Counted from the stretch's first letter, positions 1 through 5,585 are shown. The stretch is DNA of 6,244 nucleotides from Bacteroidota bacterium (GCA_018902795.1 JAHIQD010000028.1:1-6244), one strand, 5' to 3'. The notes: a model not told the origin generated them from the sequence alone. Numbers and translations are program-made.

Positions 1-1
1 A

Positions 2-208
2 AAATGCCCTGTCTGCGGCCAAGGCGAAATCGTGCAAAAAAGAAGCAAGCGCGGAATTTTCTACGCCTGCGACCAATACCCGGACTGCAAAACCGCTTTT
101 TGGGGCAAGCCGACCGGCGAAAAATGCCCTGACTGCGAAGCTCTGCTGGTTGAGGGCAAAGAAGGAGAAATAAAATGCTCGGCAAAAGGATGCGGGTATG
201 CGAAATAA
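2..208 (+). CDS. topA: DNA topoisomerase I, C-terminal zinc-ribbon fragment (5' end outside window)
   Basis: Reading from base 2 gives an open frame of 68 codons ending in TAA at 206-208. It contains two successive four-cysteine zinc ribbons. The first has CPVC at residues 2-5 and cysteines at 23 and 29 (YACDQYPDC). The second has CPDC at 42-45 and cysteines at 59 and 64 (CSAKGCGYAK). This is the topoisomerase I C-terminal zinc-finger pattern: tandem CPxC ribbons with an aromatic/Pro-Asp-Cys turn and a final short basic tail. In the intact type IA enzyme these ribbons bind single-stranded DNA during relaxation of negative supercoils. The catalytic toprim and tyrosine domains lie off the left edge. 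The gene is convergent with the pheST operon. Other proteins carry this ribbon (some restriction-type proteins), but a pair of ribbons ending the protein makes TopA by far the likeliest. Confidence 0.9.
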   Translation, partial: KCPVCGQGEIVQKRSKRGIFYACDQYPDCKTAFWGKPTGEKCPDCEALLVEGKEGEIKCSAKGCGYAK

Positions 209-237
209 AAAAACACGAAAACACTCGGCTTCGCCTC

Positions 238-281
238 AAAACACGAAAACACTAAAAAAATAAATAGTGTTTTTTGTGTTT
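238..281 (+). terminator. Putative hairpin terminator after topA, made from octamer-repeat sequence
   Basis: Thirty bases after the topA stop, 238-254 (aaaacacgaaaacacta) pairs with 265-281 (tagtgttttttgtgttt) over about 16 positions with one G-U or bulge, around an A-rich loop. The 3' arm is itself T-rich, so the hairpin could act as a rho-independent terminator for topA, although no separate U-tract follows. The left arm is preceded by a second copy of aaacacgaaaacact (211-225), with a short GC-rich cggcttcgcc between the copies. The arms are the same 8-bp motif found in the array to the right, but here in both orientations. Function is inferred from position and pairing only. Confidence 0.4.
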
Positions 282-298
282 AGGCCGTTAGACCGTGT

Positions 299-374
299 GT
301 TTTCGTGTTTTCGTGTTTTCGTGTTTTCGTGTTTTCGTGTTTTCGTGTTTTCGTGTTTTCGTGTTTTCGTGTTT
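299..374 (+). repeat. 8-bp tandem array, 9 perfect units of GTTTTCGT plus a partial unit
   Basis: Units run without a mismatch at 299-306, 307-314 and so on to 363-370, followed by gttt at 371-374. On the complementary strand the unit reads ACGAAAAC. The same octamer occurs in inverted orientation at 211-250 and as an 11-unit array inside the nuclease gene at 6113-6203. Pure, uninterrupted units suggest recent slippage expansion or a length-variable locus. Confidence 0.95.
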
Positions 375-485
375 GTATTATTCTATTAGTTCAAATTAAT
401 ACAGCTCCTTATACAAATTAAAATTTTCCCGCAAAAATTCCGGCATAATAAAAAAAATAATTTTACGCATTTAACTATTTTTTCT

Positions 486-709
486 AACTTCTCACTTCTT
501 ACTTCTAACTTCTCACTTCTAACTTCTAACTTCTAACTTCTCACTTCTTACTTCTAACTTCTCACTTCTAACTTCTAACTTCTAACTTCTAACTTCTCAC
601 TTCTCACTTCTAACTTCTCACTTCTCACTTCTAACTTCTCACTTCTAACTTCTAACTTCTAACTTCTAACTTCTTACTTCTAACTTCTCACTTCTCACTT
701 CTTACTTCT
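486..709 (+). repeat. 7-bp tandem array, 32 in-phase units of HACTTCT (first base A, C or T)
   Basis: From 486 to 709 every 7-bp unit ends in ACTTCT and only the first base varies. There is no phase break over 224 bp. The order of variable bases is actacaa actacaa aa cc a cc a c aaaa t a cc t. Units 1-7 and 8-14 are identical, which is a 49-bp higher-order duplication (486-534 = 535-583). Degenerate units continue to about 723. The last full unit supplies the TAA stop (702-704) of the minus-strand gene. The array probably arose by replication slippage plus block duplication. I know of no function for it. Confidence 0.95.
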
Positions 710-1007
710 TCCTTCTTACTTTCTTCTCTCCCTTGCCTGAATACTCCTTGGCCATGTCAACCAGTTTCTTGACCCCTTCGCCAATCAACAGCAAATACGA
801 AGCGCTGTGCTCTATTTTTTCTTTCAGCGCCTTGATTACTTCGTCAACTTTATGCAGGCGCTCTCTGGTGTCTTTTATGATCTTGAACCCTTGCCGCAAA
901 ATCATTGCCAGATAAAAAATCGCCCAGCAGGCGAAAGCCGTAAAACCAAGAATAGAGATGGCAATAATAATGTTCAATAAATCTTTGCTTGTTTCTATGT
1001 AAAACAT
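702..1007 (-). CDS. Small single-pass membrane protein with C-terminal coiled coil, function unknown
   Basis: The 101-residue protein begins MFYIETSKDLLN. It has one strong transmembrane segment at about residues 10-37 (IIIAISILGFTAFACWAIFY region), then a heptad-like charged helix at about 40-70 (KIIKDTRERLHKVDEVIKAL), a short hydrophobic stretch (SASYLLLIGEGVKKLV) and a very basic tail ending KKVRRKK. This is the architecture of a membrane-anchored coiled-coil protein, roughly like DUF948-type small proteins, but I cannot name a family. It follows pheT by 102 bp and is probably cotranscribed with it. No Shine-Dalgarno sequence precedes the ATG; the upstream bases are purely AT-rich and form the end of a large hairpin. 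The final codons and the TAA stop lie in degenerate units of the 7-bp array, so the array may have grown from the gene's own 3' end or eroded it. Confidence 0.72.
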   Translation of the reverse strand: MFYIETSKDLLNIIIAISILGFTAFACWAIFYLAMILRQGFKIIKDTRERLHKVDEVIKALKEKIEHSASYLLLIGEGVKKLVDMAKEYSGKGEKKVRRKK

Positions 1008-1008
1008 A

Positions 1009-1101
1009 AATTATTTAGTTATTAAATTAACGAGTTAAAGAGTTAACGAGTTATAAAAATTAGTCAACTCGTTAACTCGCTAACTCGTTAACTAAATAAT
1101 T
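1009..1101. repeat. Nested inverted repeat between pheT and the small membrane gene
   Basis: The outer arms, 1009-1021 (aattatttagtta) and 1089-1101 (taactaaataatt), are perfect 13-bp complements. The inner arms, about 1028-1053 and 1066-1091, are built from short ttaacgag/ctcgttaa repeats and match at about 24 of 26 positions, with a loop near ataaaaattagtc. The structure fills almost the entire gap between the pheT stop (1110) and the downstream start codon (1007). In minus-strand mRNA it would form a long hairpin next to the start codon. It could act as a pheT terminator, a processing or stability element, or simply a dispersed palindrome. Confidence 0.8.
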
Positions 1102-1109
1102 AAAAAATA

Positions 1110-3758
1110 CTAAAAGTCCCTAATCTTCGCGTCAAATTTCTCTTCCAACCTCTGAATTAACTGTTTTTGCAAAACATCAATTTCTTCCGCGGTTAATGTT
1201 CTGCCGGCTTGATAAATAATATGAAACGCCAAGCTTTTTTTGCCAAATCCCAGCTTGCTTCCCTGATAAACATCAAACAATTCAGCGCTCCTTATTAATT
1301 CACTGAAATTAATTATCTCATTCCTGATGTTATTATACAATATTTTCTCGCTAACCACAAAAGCCAAATCCCTGATCAGCGGCGGATATTTTTCATACTC
1401 CTGATATTTCTTAACGGCTTGCTTGCCGGCTAATTTATATATTTCGCTCAAAGTTATCTCAACTATTACGGCTTCTTTTTTCACTCCAAATGCCTTGGCT
1501 GATTTCTCATTCAACTTTGCTATTATTCCTATTTTACTTTTTTGGCAATTAACATCCGCGGCGATATTTTCATCGGCCCAGCCGGGACCGGATTCAATCG
1601 TTGTAAAATCAACCGGCAAGTTTAATGAGGACAATAAATATTCAACCGCTCCTTTGGCCTGGCTGAACACATCTTGCTTTTTGTCAGACGCGAGAATAAT
1701 GCCGATTCGTTTTTCTTGATAAGGAAGATTATTGTCTTGACGATCGCCTTTATTAATCTCTCCGGGAGTGCTTAAATAAACACTGCCTATTTCAAAAAAT
1801 CCAAACTGCTCAAATTTAGCTTGATTGGTTTTGATATTATTAATCAAATTCGGAGCCAAATTCTGACGGAGCAATGTTTGATGAACAGCTATCGGATTGG
1901 CCAATTTAATGTGCGAAGAAAAATCAACGCCCAGCTTTGTGAGCTGATCTTCTCCGACAAAAGAATAATTATAAACTTCCGACAAGCCCGCTCCGTTGGA
2001 CAAAATATTTTTTATCTCGCGTTCAAACAACCGCTCTTGATTAAATTCAGGGACGATCATGCCGACCATGGGCATAGCGGGCTTTAAATTGTTATAACCG
2101 AAAATCCTCGCGACTTCCTCAAGCAAATCCTCGGGAATGGAAATGTCCCGGCCGGCGCGCCACGAGGGAATTGTAACTTCTAACACCTTGCCTTTTTCTC
2201 CCTCTCCTTGTGAAGAGCCTGTCCCGGTCTTAAACCGGGAAGAGGGCTGCTTGTCCGCCGAAACATTCGTGAAGGAGGAGGGTGAGGTTTCAAAACCCAA
2301 ATTTTCTAAAATATTTATTACTTTTTTTTCTTCAATTATTTCGCCTACGCGCTGATTCAGCCAGTCTAAATTTAATTTAATCAGACCTTGATCTATGGAA
2401 AATTTCTTTTCATCAATCAATTTGCCGTCAATTTTTGCTTCCGGGCATATTTTTTTAATCAGCCCGACGGCGCGCGCCAAAGCCAATTCGCAAAGATTGG
2501 GATCCAGCCCTTTTTCAAATCGCATTGAAGATTCCGTGCGCAATCCCAGTTTCTGCGATGTTTTTCTGATTGAAGCAAAATCAAAATTAGCGCATTCTAT
2601 GATAATGTAATTTGTTTCATCTCTTATCTCGCTGTTGGCGCCTCCCATTATGCCGGCTAGGGCAATCGGCTTTTTATCATCAGCTATCACCAGCATTTCA
2701 TTGTTTAATTCTCTTTTCTCCCCATCCAAAGATTCTAAGACCTCACCCTTTTTAGCCCGCCTTACAACTATCTTAATATCATTTTGGAATTTGAGATTTG
2801 AAATTTGAGATTTGCCTGCCCGGTTGTCGCGCAGCGATGTTGCGGGGTTTGTTATTTGAAATTTGTTATTTGGAATTTCATCGCCTAAGATTGTTCTAAC
2901 ATCAAACGCATGCATTGGCTGTCCCAATTCCAGCATTACATAATTGGTTATATCAACAATATTATTTATCGGCCGCATGCCTACGGCTATTAATCTTTCC
3001 AGCATCCACTTTGGAGAATCTTCAATCTTAATTCCACTCAAACATACCGCCATATAGCGAGGACATAATTTATAATCTTCAACTTTAACATTAATACCTC
3101 CCCCAACCCCTCCTAAATAGGAGGTGAGATTGTTTTTCGTTCTCCCCATCTCCTGTTTAGGAGAGGGGGCAGGGGGGTGAGGTTTTAGTCTAACGCCCAG
3201 AAAAGCAGCTATCTCCCGCGCCATTCCGTAATGCCCCCATAAATCGGGGCGATTGGTAATTGACTTATTGTCAACTTCAAAAATAACATCTTTTAATTTT
3301 AAATATTCTCCTAAACTTTGTCCGATTTTTGCGCCTTTATCCAATATCATGATACCTCTGCGGTCATCGCCCAGCCCCAATTCATCTTCAGCGCAAAGCA
3401 TGCCGAAAGATTTTTCGCCCCTAACTTCAACTTCTTTTATTTCCGCGCCATTGGGCAATTTAGCGCCAACCAAGGCAACCGGCACTTTATCATTAACATT
3501 AATATTATTTGCTCCGCATACAACTTCCGCGAATTTCAAATTTCCAATTTCTAATTTCACAAGCGATAGCTTGTCCGCGTCCGGATGCTTTTTTATTTCC
3601 AATATTTTGCCCACGACAATATTGGCAAACTTATCCGCCTGCTTTTCCACTCCGTCAATCTCAACCGTATGCATAGTCAAGCGAAGCCCCAGTTCTTCCG
3701 GAGTTATTGATTTCGGAATATTAACAAAATCTTTTAGCCAGTTTAGTGATAGATACAT
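1110..3758 (-). CDS. pheT: Phenylalanine--tRNA ligase beta subunit, with three repeat-derived in-frame inserts
   Basis: The beta chain of the cytoplasmic (PheST)2 enzyme handles tRNA-Phe recognition and editing of mischarged Tyr-tRNA. With the start at 3758 (MYLSLNWLKDFV, the canonical PheT N-terminus) it has 882 residues; typical PheT has about 780-800. Domains in order: OB-fold EMAP/tRNA-binding at about 40-155 (HPDADKLSLVKLEIG, VVCGANN, GMLCAEDELG); B3/B4 editing domain at about 225-405 (PRYMAV, NNIVDITNYVMLELGQPMHAFD, GIMGG); core with GLRTESSMRFEKGLDP; B5 domain at about 455-560 (IPEDLLEEVARIFGYNNL); catalytic-like core; and the C-terminal ferredoxin-fold anticodon-binding domain at about 790-882 (YPPLIRDLAFVV). 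The extra length is three low-complexity inserts at genomic 3182-3096, 2876-2775 and 2288-2187. An upstream in-frame ATG at 3822-3824 would add 22 residues read through palindromic repeat. It has a GAAAG 4 bp ahead but is not conserved-looking, so I prefer 3758. pheS lies 200 bp upstream. Stop is TAG. Confidence 0.95.
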   Translation of the reverse strand: MYLSLNWLKDFVNIPKSITPEELGLRLTMHTVEIDGVEKQADKFANIVVGKILEIKKHPDADKLSLVKLEIGNLKFAEVVCGANNINVNDKVPVALVGAKLPNGAEIKEVEVRGEKSFGMLCAEDELGLGDDRRGIMILDKGAKIGQSLGEYLKLKDVIFEVDNKSITNRPDLWGHYGMAREIAAFLGVRLKPHPPAPSPKQEMGRTKNNLTSYLGGVGGGINVKVEDYKLCPRYMAVCLSGIKIEDSPKWMLERLIAVGMRPINNIVDITNYVMLELGQPMHAFDVRTILGDEIPNNKFQITNPATSLRDNRAGKSQISNLKFQNDIKIVVRRAKKGEVLESLDGEKRELNNEMLVIADDKKPIALAGIMGGANSEIRDETNYIIIECANFDFASIRKTSQKLGLRTESSMRFEKGLDPNLCELALARAVGLIKKICPEAKIDGKLIDEKKFSIDQGLIKLNLDWLNQRVGEIIEEKKVINILENLGFETSPSSFTNVSADKQPSSRFKTGTGSSQGEGEKGKVLEVTIPSWRAGRDISIPEDLLEEVARIFGYNNLKPAMPMVGMIVPEFNQERLFEREIKNILSNGAGLSEVYNYSFVGEDQLTKLGVDFSSHIKLANPIAVHQTLLRQNLAPNLINNIKTNQAKFEQFGFFEIGSVYLSTPGEINKGDRQDNNLPYQEKRIGIILASDKKQDVFSQAKGAVEYLLSSLNLPVDFTTIESGPGWADENIAADVNCQKSKIGIIAKLNEKSAKAFGVKKEAVIVEITLSEIYKLAGKQAVKKYQEYEKYPPLIRDLAFVVSEKILYNNIRNEIINFSELIRSAELFDVYQGSKLGFGKKSLAFHIIYQAGRTLTAEEIDVLQKQLIQRLEEKFDAKIRDF
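2187..2288 (-). repeat. In-frame insert 3 in pheT (within B5 domain), palindromic
   Basis: The encoded residues (about 491-524 of PheT, starting TSPSSFTNVSADKQ and ending GSSQGEGEKGK) are low-complexity. They separate LENLGFE from VLEVTIPSWR, segments that in ordinary PheT are a few residues apart. The DNA has a central perfect hairpin, tcccggtcttaaaccggga at 2222-2240 (7-bp arms). Imperfect outer arms lie near 2197-2213 (ctccctctccttgtgaa) and 2267-2284. The Ser/Gly/Lys-rich composition differs from the rest of PheT. The insert boundary is approximate and judged from family knowledge, not an alignment. Confidence 0.7.
2775..2878 (-). repeat. In-frame insert 2 in pheT (B3/B4 domain), built of AAATTTCAAAT-type repeats
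   Basis: Between the conserved HAFD motif (PheT residues 284-287) and KIVVRRAKKGE, a normal PheT has a short loop. Here about 35 residues (DEIPNNKFQITNP ... ISNLKFQND) intervene. On the + strand both ends are the same AT-rich motif (ttgagatttgaaatttgaga at 2791-2810; tttgttatttgaaatttgtt at 2848-2867). They flank a GC-rich core at about 2815-2847 (cctgcccggttgtcgc and following bases). The near-direct repetition at both ends suggests an AT-rich repeat that itself received a GC-rich insertion. The encoded peptide is polar and probably a surface loop. Confidence 0.7.
3096..3182 (-). repeat. In-frame insert 1 in pheT (domain boundary), GC-rich long inverted repeat
   Basis: The encoded peptide begins PHPPAPSPKQEMG and ends LGGVGGG. 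It interrupts PheT between REIAAFLGVRLK and INVKVEDYKLCPRY, where a short linker is expected before the B3/B4 domain. The DNA forms a long imperfect palindrome: the arm starting acctcccccaacccctcc at 3096 pairs with the arm ending gggggcaggggggtgaggt at 3183. Each arm contains its own perfect 6-bp hairpin: cctcctaaataggagg at 3109-3124 and tctcctgtttaggaga at 3149-3164. PHPPAPSP-type peptides are, from general knowledge, recurrent products of dispersed palindromic repeats in several bacterial phyla. Confidence 0.8.
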
Positions 3759-3765
3759 ATGTTTT

Positions 3766-3957
3766 CGCGTAACGCATAACACATAACGCGTAACGATATA
3801 AAATATCCAATATCCAACATCCATTAAACTTTCAATATTTAAATAATCAATAAATTGAATGTTGGTTATTGAATATTGAATGGATATTGAGTATTGTATA
3901 TTTATGGTTTATGAGCTACGTATTATGCGTTATGAGTTATGCGTTATGAGTTATGCG
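3766..3957. repeat. Nested palindrome filling the pheS-pheT gap
   Basis: The outer arms are 3766-3789 (starts cgcgtaacgcataacacata) and 3927-3950 (starts gcgttatgagttatgcgtta), complementary at about 21 of 24 positions. The right arm is part of a tandem of gcgttatgagttat units that ends 1 bp before the pheS stop codon. Between them, inner blocks made of tccaatatccaacatcc-like repeats (about 3802-3845) face inverted counterparts (about 3853-3898, gttggttattgaatattgaa). The transcript between pheS and pheT could fold into a long hairpin that reaches the pheT start region. The true pheT start lies just outside the left arm and has no Shine-Dalgarno sequence. Confidence 0.8.
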
Positions 3958-3958
3958 A

Positions 3959-5008
3959 TTAGAATTGCTCCAAAAATTTCAAATCCCCGCTATTAAATAA
4001 TCTAATATCATCAATGCCGTATTTCATCATTGCTAATCTGGTCAAACCCAAGCCAAAGGCAAAGCCGGAGTATTCTTTTGAATCTATCCCGCCGTATTTT
4101 AAAACATTAGGATGGATCATGCCGGCGCCAATCATTTCCAGCCAGCCGCTATGCTTGCAGCTCGGACATCCTTTCCCATCGCAAATCGCGCAACTCACGT
4201 CAACTTCCAAGCCCGGTTCAACAAAAGGAAAATATCCCGGCCGCACTCTGATTTTTACTTCTTGCTTAAAAATACCTGAAAGCATTTCTTTTAAAACGGA
4301 AATAAGATTTGAAATTGAAATATTTTTATCAATCATAAATCCTTCCAGCTGATCAAAAGTGGTGTCATGGCAGGCGTCTGTCGCTTCGCATCTGAAAACC
4401 CTGCCGGGAACCACGCACCTTAACGGCGCGCCGTATTTCCGCATAGCCCGAATCTGCACCGGCGAAGTATGCGTCCGCATCACCAAATCAGATTTCCCTT
4501 CTCCCCCTCTCTTGCCCTCTTCGCCTTCTGCCCCCTCTATATAAAATGTATCCTGCATATCTCTGGCCGGATGATTGCCTGGTATGTTTAATGCTTCAAA
4601 ATTATAATAATCGCTTTCCAGCTCAGGGCCGTCCAAAACCATAAAACCCATAGACAAAAACAAGTCTTCCAATTCATTCTGAATTATGGTTATCGGGTGA
4701 AGATGGCCTTGTTTTATTTTTTTGCCCGGCAAAGTTACATCTATAAAACCTGCTTCGTTAGCGCTTCCGCTCAATAATCCTTCAGTTTCTTTAAATTTAT
4801 TCTGCAATTCTGTTTTAATTTCATTGGCCAATTTGCCGATATGTTTTTTCTCTTCCACGCTTAATTCGGATATGCCGCGCAATATTTTAGTTAATTCGCC
4901 TTTGCGGCCCAAATATTTAGTTTCCAGCTCGCGCAAAACCAGCAAGCCATTTGCCTTGCCTAAATTATCCAGTATTTCTTGTTTAAGTTGTAATAGTCTC
5001 TCTTTCAT
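3959..5008 (-). CDS. pheS: Phenylalanine--tRNA ligase alpha subunit
   Basis: This is the catalytic class II subunit that activates Phe with ATP and charges tRNA-Phe, partner of PheT. The 349-residue length is normal for the family. Residues 1-90 form the N-terminal tRNA-binding coiled coil (YLGRKGELTKIL). Motif 1 region is at GHLHPITIIQNELEDLF (101-117). Motif 2 is VFRCEATDACHDTTFDQLEG (204-223). Motif 3 is GFAFGLGLTRLAMMKYGIDD (315-334). The Phe-binding region includes RTHTSPVQIRAM. A four-cysteine knuckle (C273, C276, C281, C284; CAICDGKGCPSC) replaces the short loop of E. coli-type PheS and is likely zinc-binding; similar knuckles are known in other bacterial PheS. A G/E/K-rich stretch at 159-173 looks inserted. 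ATG at 5006-5008 is preceded by a weak purine-rich AAAGGGCAGAG. It follows the membrane gene by 52 bp. Confidence 0.97.
   Translation of the reverse strand: MKERLLQLKQEILDNLGKANGLLVLRELETKYLGRKGELTKILRGISELSVEEKKHIGKLANEIKTELQNKFKETEGLLSGSANEAGFIDVTLPGKKIKQGHLHPITIIQNELEDLFLSMGFMVLDGPELESDYYNFEALNIPGNHPARDMQDTFYIEGAEGEEGKRGGEGKSDLVMRTHTSPVQIRAMRKYGAPLRCVVPGRVFRCEATDACHDTTFDQLEGFMIDKNISISNLISVLKEMLSGIFKQEVKIRVRPGYFPFVEPGLEVDVSCAICDGKGCPSCKHSGWLEMIGAGMIHPNVLKYGGIDSKEYSGFAFGLGLTRLAMMKYGIDDIRLFNSGDLKFLEQF
4490..4534 (-). repeat. Low-complexity in-frame insert in pheS
   Basis: Codons 159-173 of PheS encode GAEGEEGKRGGEGKS, between DTFYIE and DLVMRTHTSPVQ. In the family these motifs are normally separated by only a few residues. 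The + strand is a CT-rich near-repeat (ccctctcttgccctcttcgc and following bases). It is shorter and less palindromic than the PheT inserts. It may be slippage-grown rather than a mobile repeat, and the boundaries are approximate. Confidence 0.5.
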
Positions 5009-5041
5009 TATCTTATATCTCTGCCCTTTTATTTAGCAGGG

Positions 5042-5062
5042 ATTTATATGATTTATATGATT
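5042..5062 (+). repeat. Short 9-bp tandem repeat (ATTTATATG x2 plus partial)
   Basis: Two perfect copies of atttatatg at 5042-5050 and 5051-5059, plus att, lie between the membrane gene stop and pheS. They overlap the stop codon TAA (5061-5063). It is a minor feature, but it follows the pattern that nearly every gap in this window carries a tandem repeat. Confidence 0.7.
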
Positions 5063-5510
5063 AAGATTTTTTATAACTAATCAAAAAAAACTCCAGCACC
5101 GACAAGCTTGATATTAATAAAATTAAATTTCCCCAGGTGAACAAATCCTTTGACAGTAAAATCAAAGCCGCCATAATCAGAAAAGCGAAAAAAAATGACT
5201 GGCGAAAAGCATTTCTGACTGAATTAAAAACAAGCTCGCGCTTTAACCCCGCACCCTTTTGGCGGAGTTCAGTGTTTGCCTTTCTAAAACATTTCGGAAT
5301 AATACTGCCAAAAGGGTGCGGGGCGAATCTGATCAAAAAGCCGATTATCGCGCTTGTTCCCGCCATGGTTAAAAATAAAGAGCCGTAAAACAGTAAAAAT
5401 CCAACCCAGTTAGTAATGTACGGATCAATGCTCCGCAAAACAAATCCAAAAGCCAGCCAGCAAAGCAGAGTTGTTATTGACATTATGATTAAATATGCTT
5501 TTAAAGTCAT
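5061..5510 (-). CDS. Four-helix integral membrane protein, function unknown, with a repeat-derived insert
   Basis: The 149 residues carry predicted transmembrane segments at about 5-27 (AYLIIMSITTLLCWLAFGFV), 36-61 (VGFLLFYGSLFLTMAGTSAI), 104-119 and 125-144 (LILLISSLSVLEFFLISYKK). The cytoplasmic-type loop between helices 2 and 3 contains KRELVFNSVRNAFRQS. Residues 63-88 (APHPFGSIIPKCFRKANTEL onward) are encoded by an inverted-repeat element, 5247-5323. Without them the protein would be about 123 residues. It sits 52 bp upstream of pheS on the same strand, so it is probably the first gene of the pheST unit. I believe similar small membrane proteins occur beside pheS in other candidate-phyla genomes, but I cannot name a family. 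ATG at 5508-5510 has no clear Shine-Dalgarno sequence; a putative promoter lies just upstream. No enzymatic motif is visible. Confidence 0.75.
   Translation of the reverse strand: MTLKAYLIIMSITTLLCWLAFGFVLRSIDPYITNWVGFLLFYGSLFLTMAGTSAIIGFLIRFAPHPFGSIIPKCFRKANTELRQKGAGLKRELVFNSVRNAFRQSFFFAFLIMAALILLSKDLFTWGNLILLISSLSVLEFFLISYKKS
5247..5323. repeat. 77-bp palindromic element with perfect 17-bp terminal inverted repeats, inside a coding region
   Basis: The left arm ccccgcacccttttggc (5247-5263) is the exact reverse complement of the right arm gccaaaagggtgcgggg (5307-5323), with a 43-bp centre. The element lies inside the membrane protein gene and is read through in frame as about 26 residues. 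It encodes no enzyme, so any mobility would have to be driven in trans. Its small size and terminal repeats resemble a MITE or a Rickettsia-type palindromic element. GC content of the arms is well above the surrounding gene. Confidence 0.9.
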
Positions 5511-5533
5511 TTTGTTGCGCGTTATATGATACT

Positions 5534-5562
5534 ACTTTATCATTTTCTTTGCGAATTTTCAA
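5534..5562 (-). promoter_or_regulatory. Putative sigma-70-type promoter for the membrane protein-pheST unit
   Basis: Reading the minus strand, TTGAAA (5562-5557) is followed after 17 bp by TAAAGT (5539-5534), a fair -35/-10 pair. The expected start of transcription would be about 15-20 bp before the ATG at 5510. The match is moderate and AT-rich DNA gives such matches by chance, so this is a suggestion based on position and spacing. Confidence 0.35.
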
Positions 5563-5585
5563 CCCCTGATTAAAATATGCGCAAG

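Larger units (their letters stand above)
209..701. other. Gene-free convergent intergenic region dominated by repeats
   Basis: No credible gene was found between the topA stop and the stop of the convergent small membrane gene. The interval holds an octamer-based hairpin (about 211-281), a pure octamer tandem array (299-374), an AT-rich unique stretch with no recognisable feature (375-485), and a heptamer tandem array (486-709) that runs into the stop codon of the minus-strand gene. The open frame readable across the left part on the minus strand is only the antisense of topA. Being between two convergent genes, this DNA would be the 3' end of transcripts from both sides. Confidence 0.8.

Noticed and set aside
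61..252. Minus-strand reading frame across the left edge that could code for about 63 residues
   Set aside because: It is the antisense of the topA zinc-ribbon region; the + strand gives clear paired CxxC ribbons with a natural stop.
299..374. CRISPR-like array
   Set aside because: The units are contiguous 8-mers with no spacers, so this is a simple tandem repeat. The same applies to the heptamer array at 486-709.
3535..3565. AT-rich repeat-like stretch (gaatttcaaatttccaattt region) in pheT resembling insert 2
   Set aside because: It encodes LEIGNLKFAEV within the normal tRNA-binding domain at the expected spacing before VVCGANN, so there is no evidence of an insertion.
3253..3786. Long open frame of about 177 codons on the + strand opposite pheT
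   Set aside because: It is wholly antisense to well-conserved PheT domains, has no recognisable domain and runs through repeat DNA at its end.
3759..3824. N-terminal extension of PheT from the ATG at 3824
   Set aside because: The 22 extra residues are read through palindromic repeat, whereas MYLSLNWLKDFV at 3758 matches the normal PheT start. It is kept only as an alternative.
4240..4352. tRNA or other structural RNA genes anywhere in the window
   Set aside because: No cloverleaf with a GTTC-type T loop and CCA-like acceptor end was recognised; the strong hairpins found are repeat palindromes.
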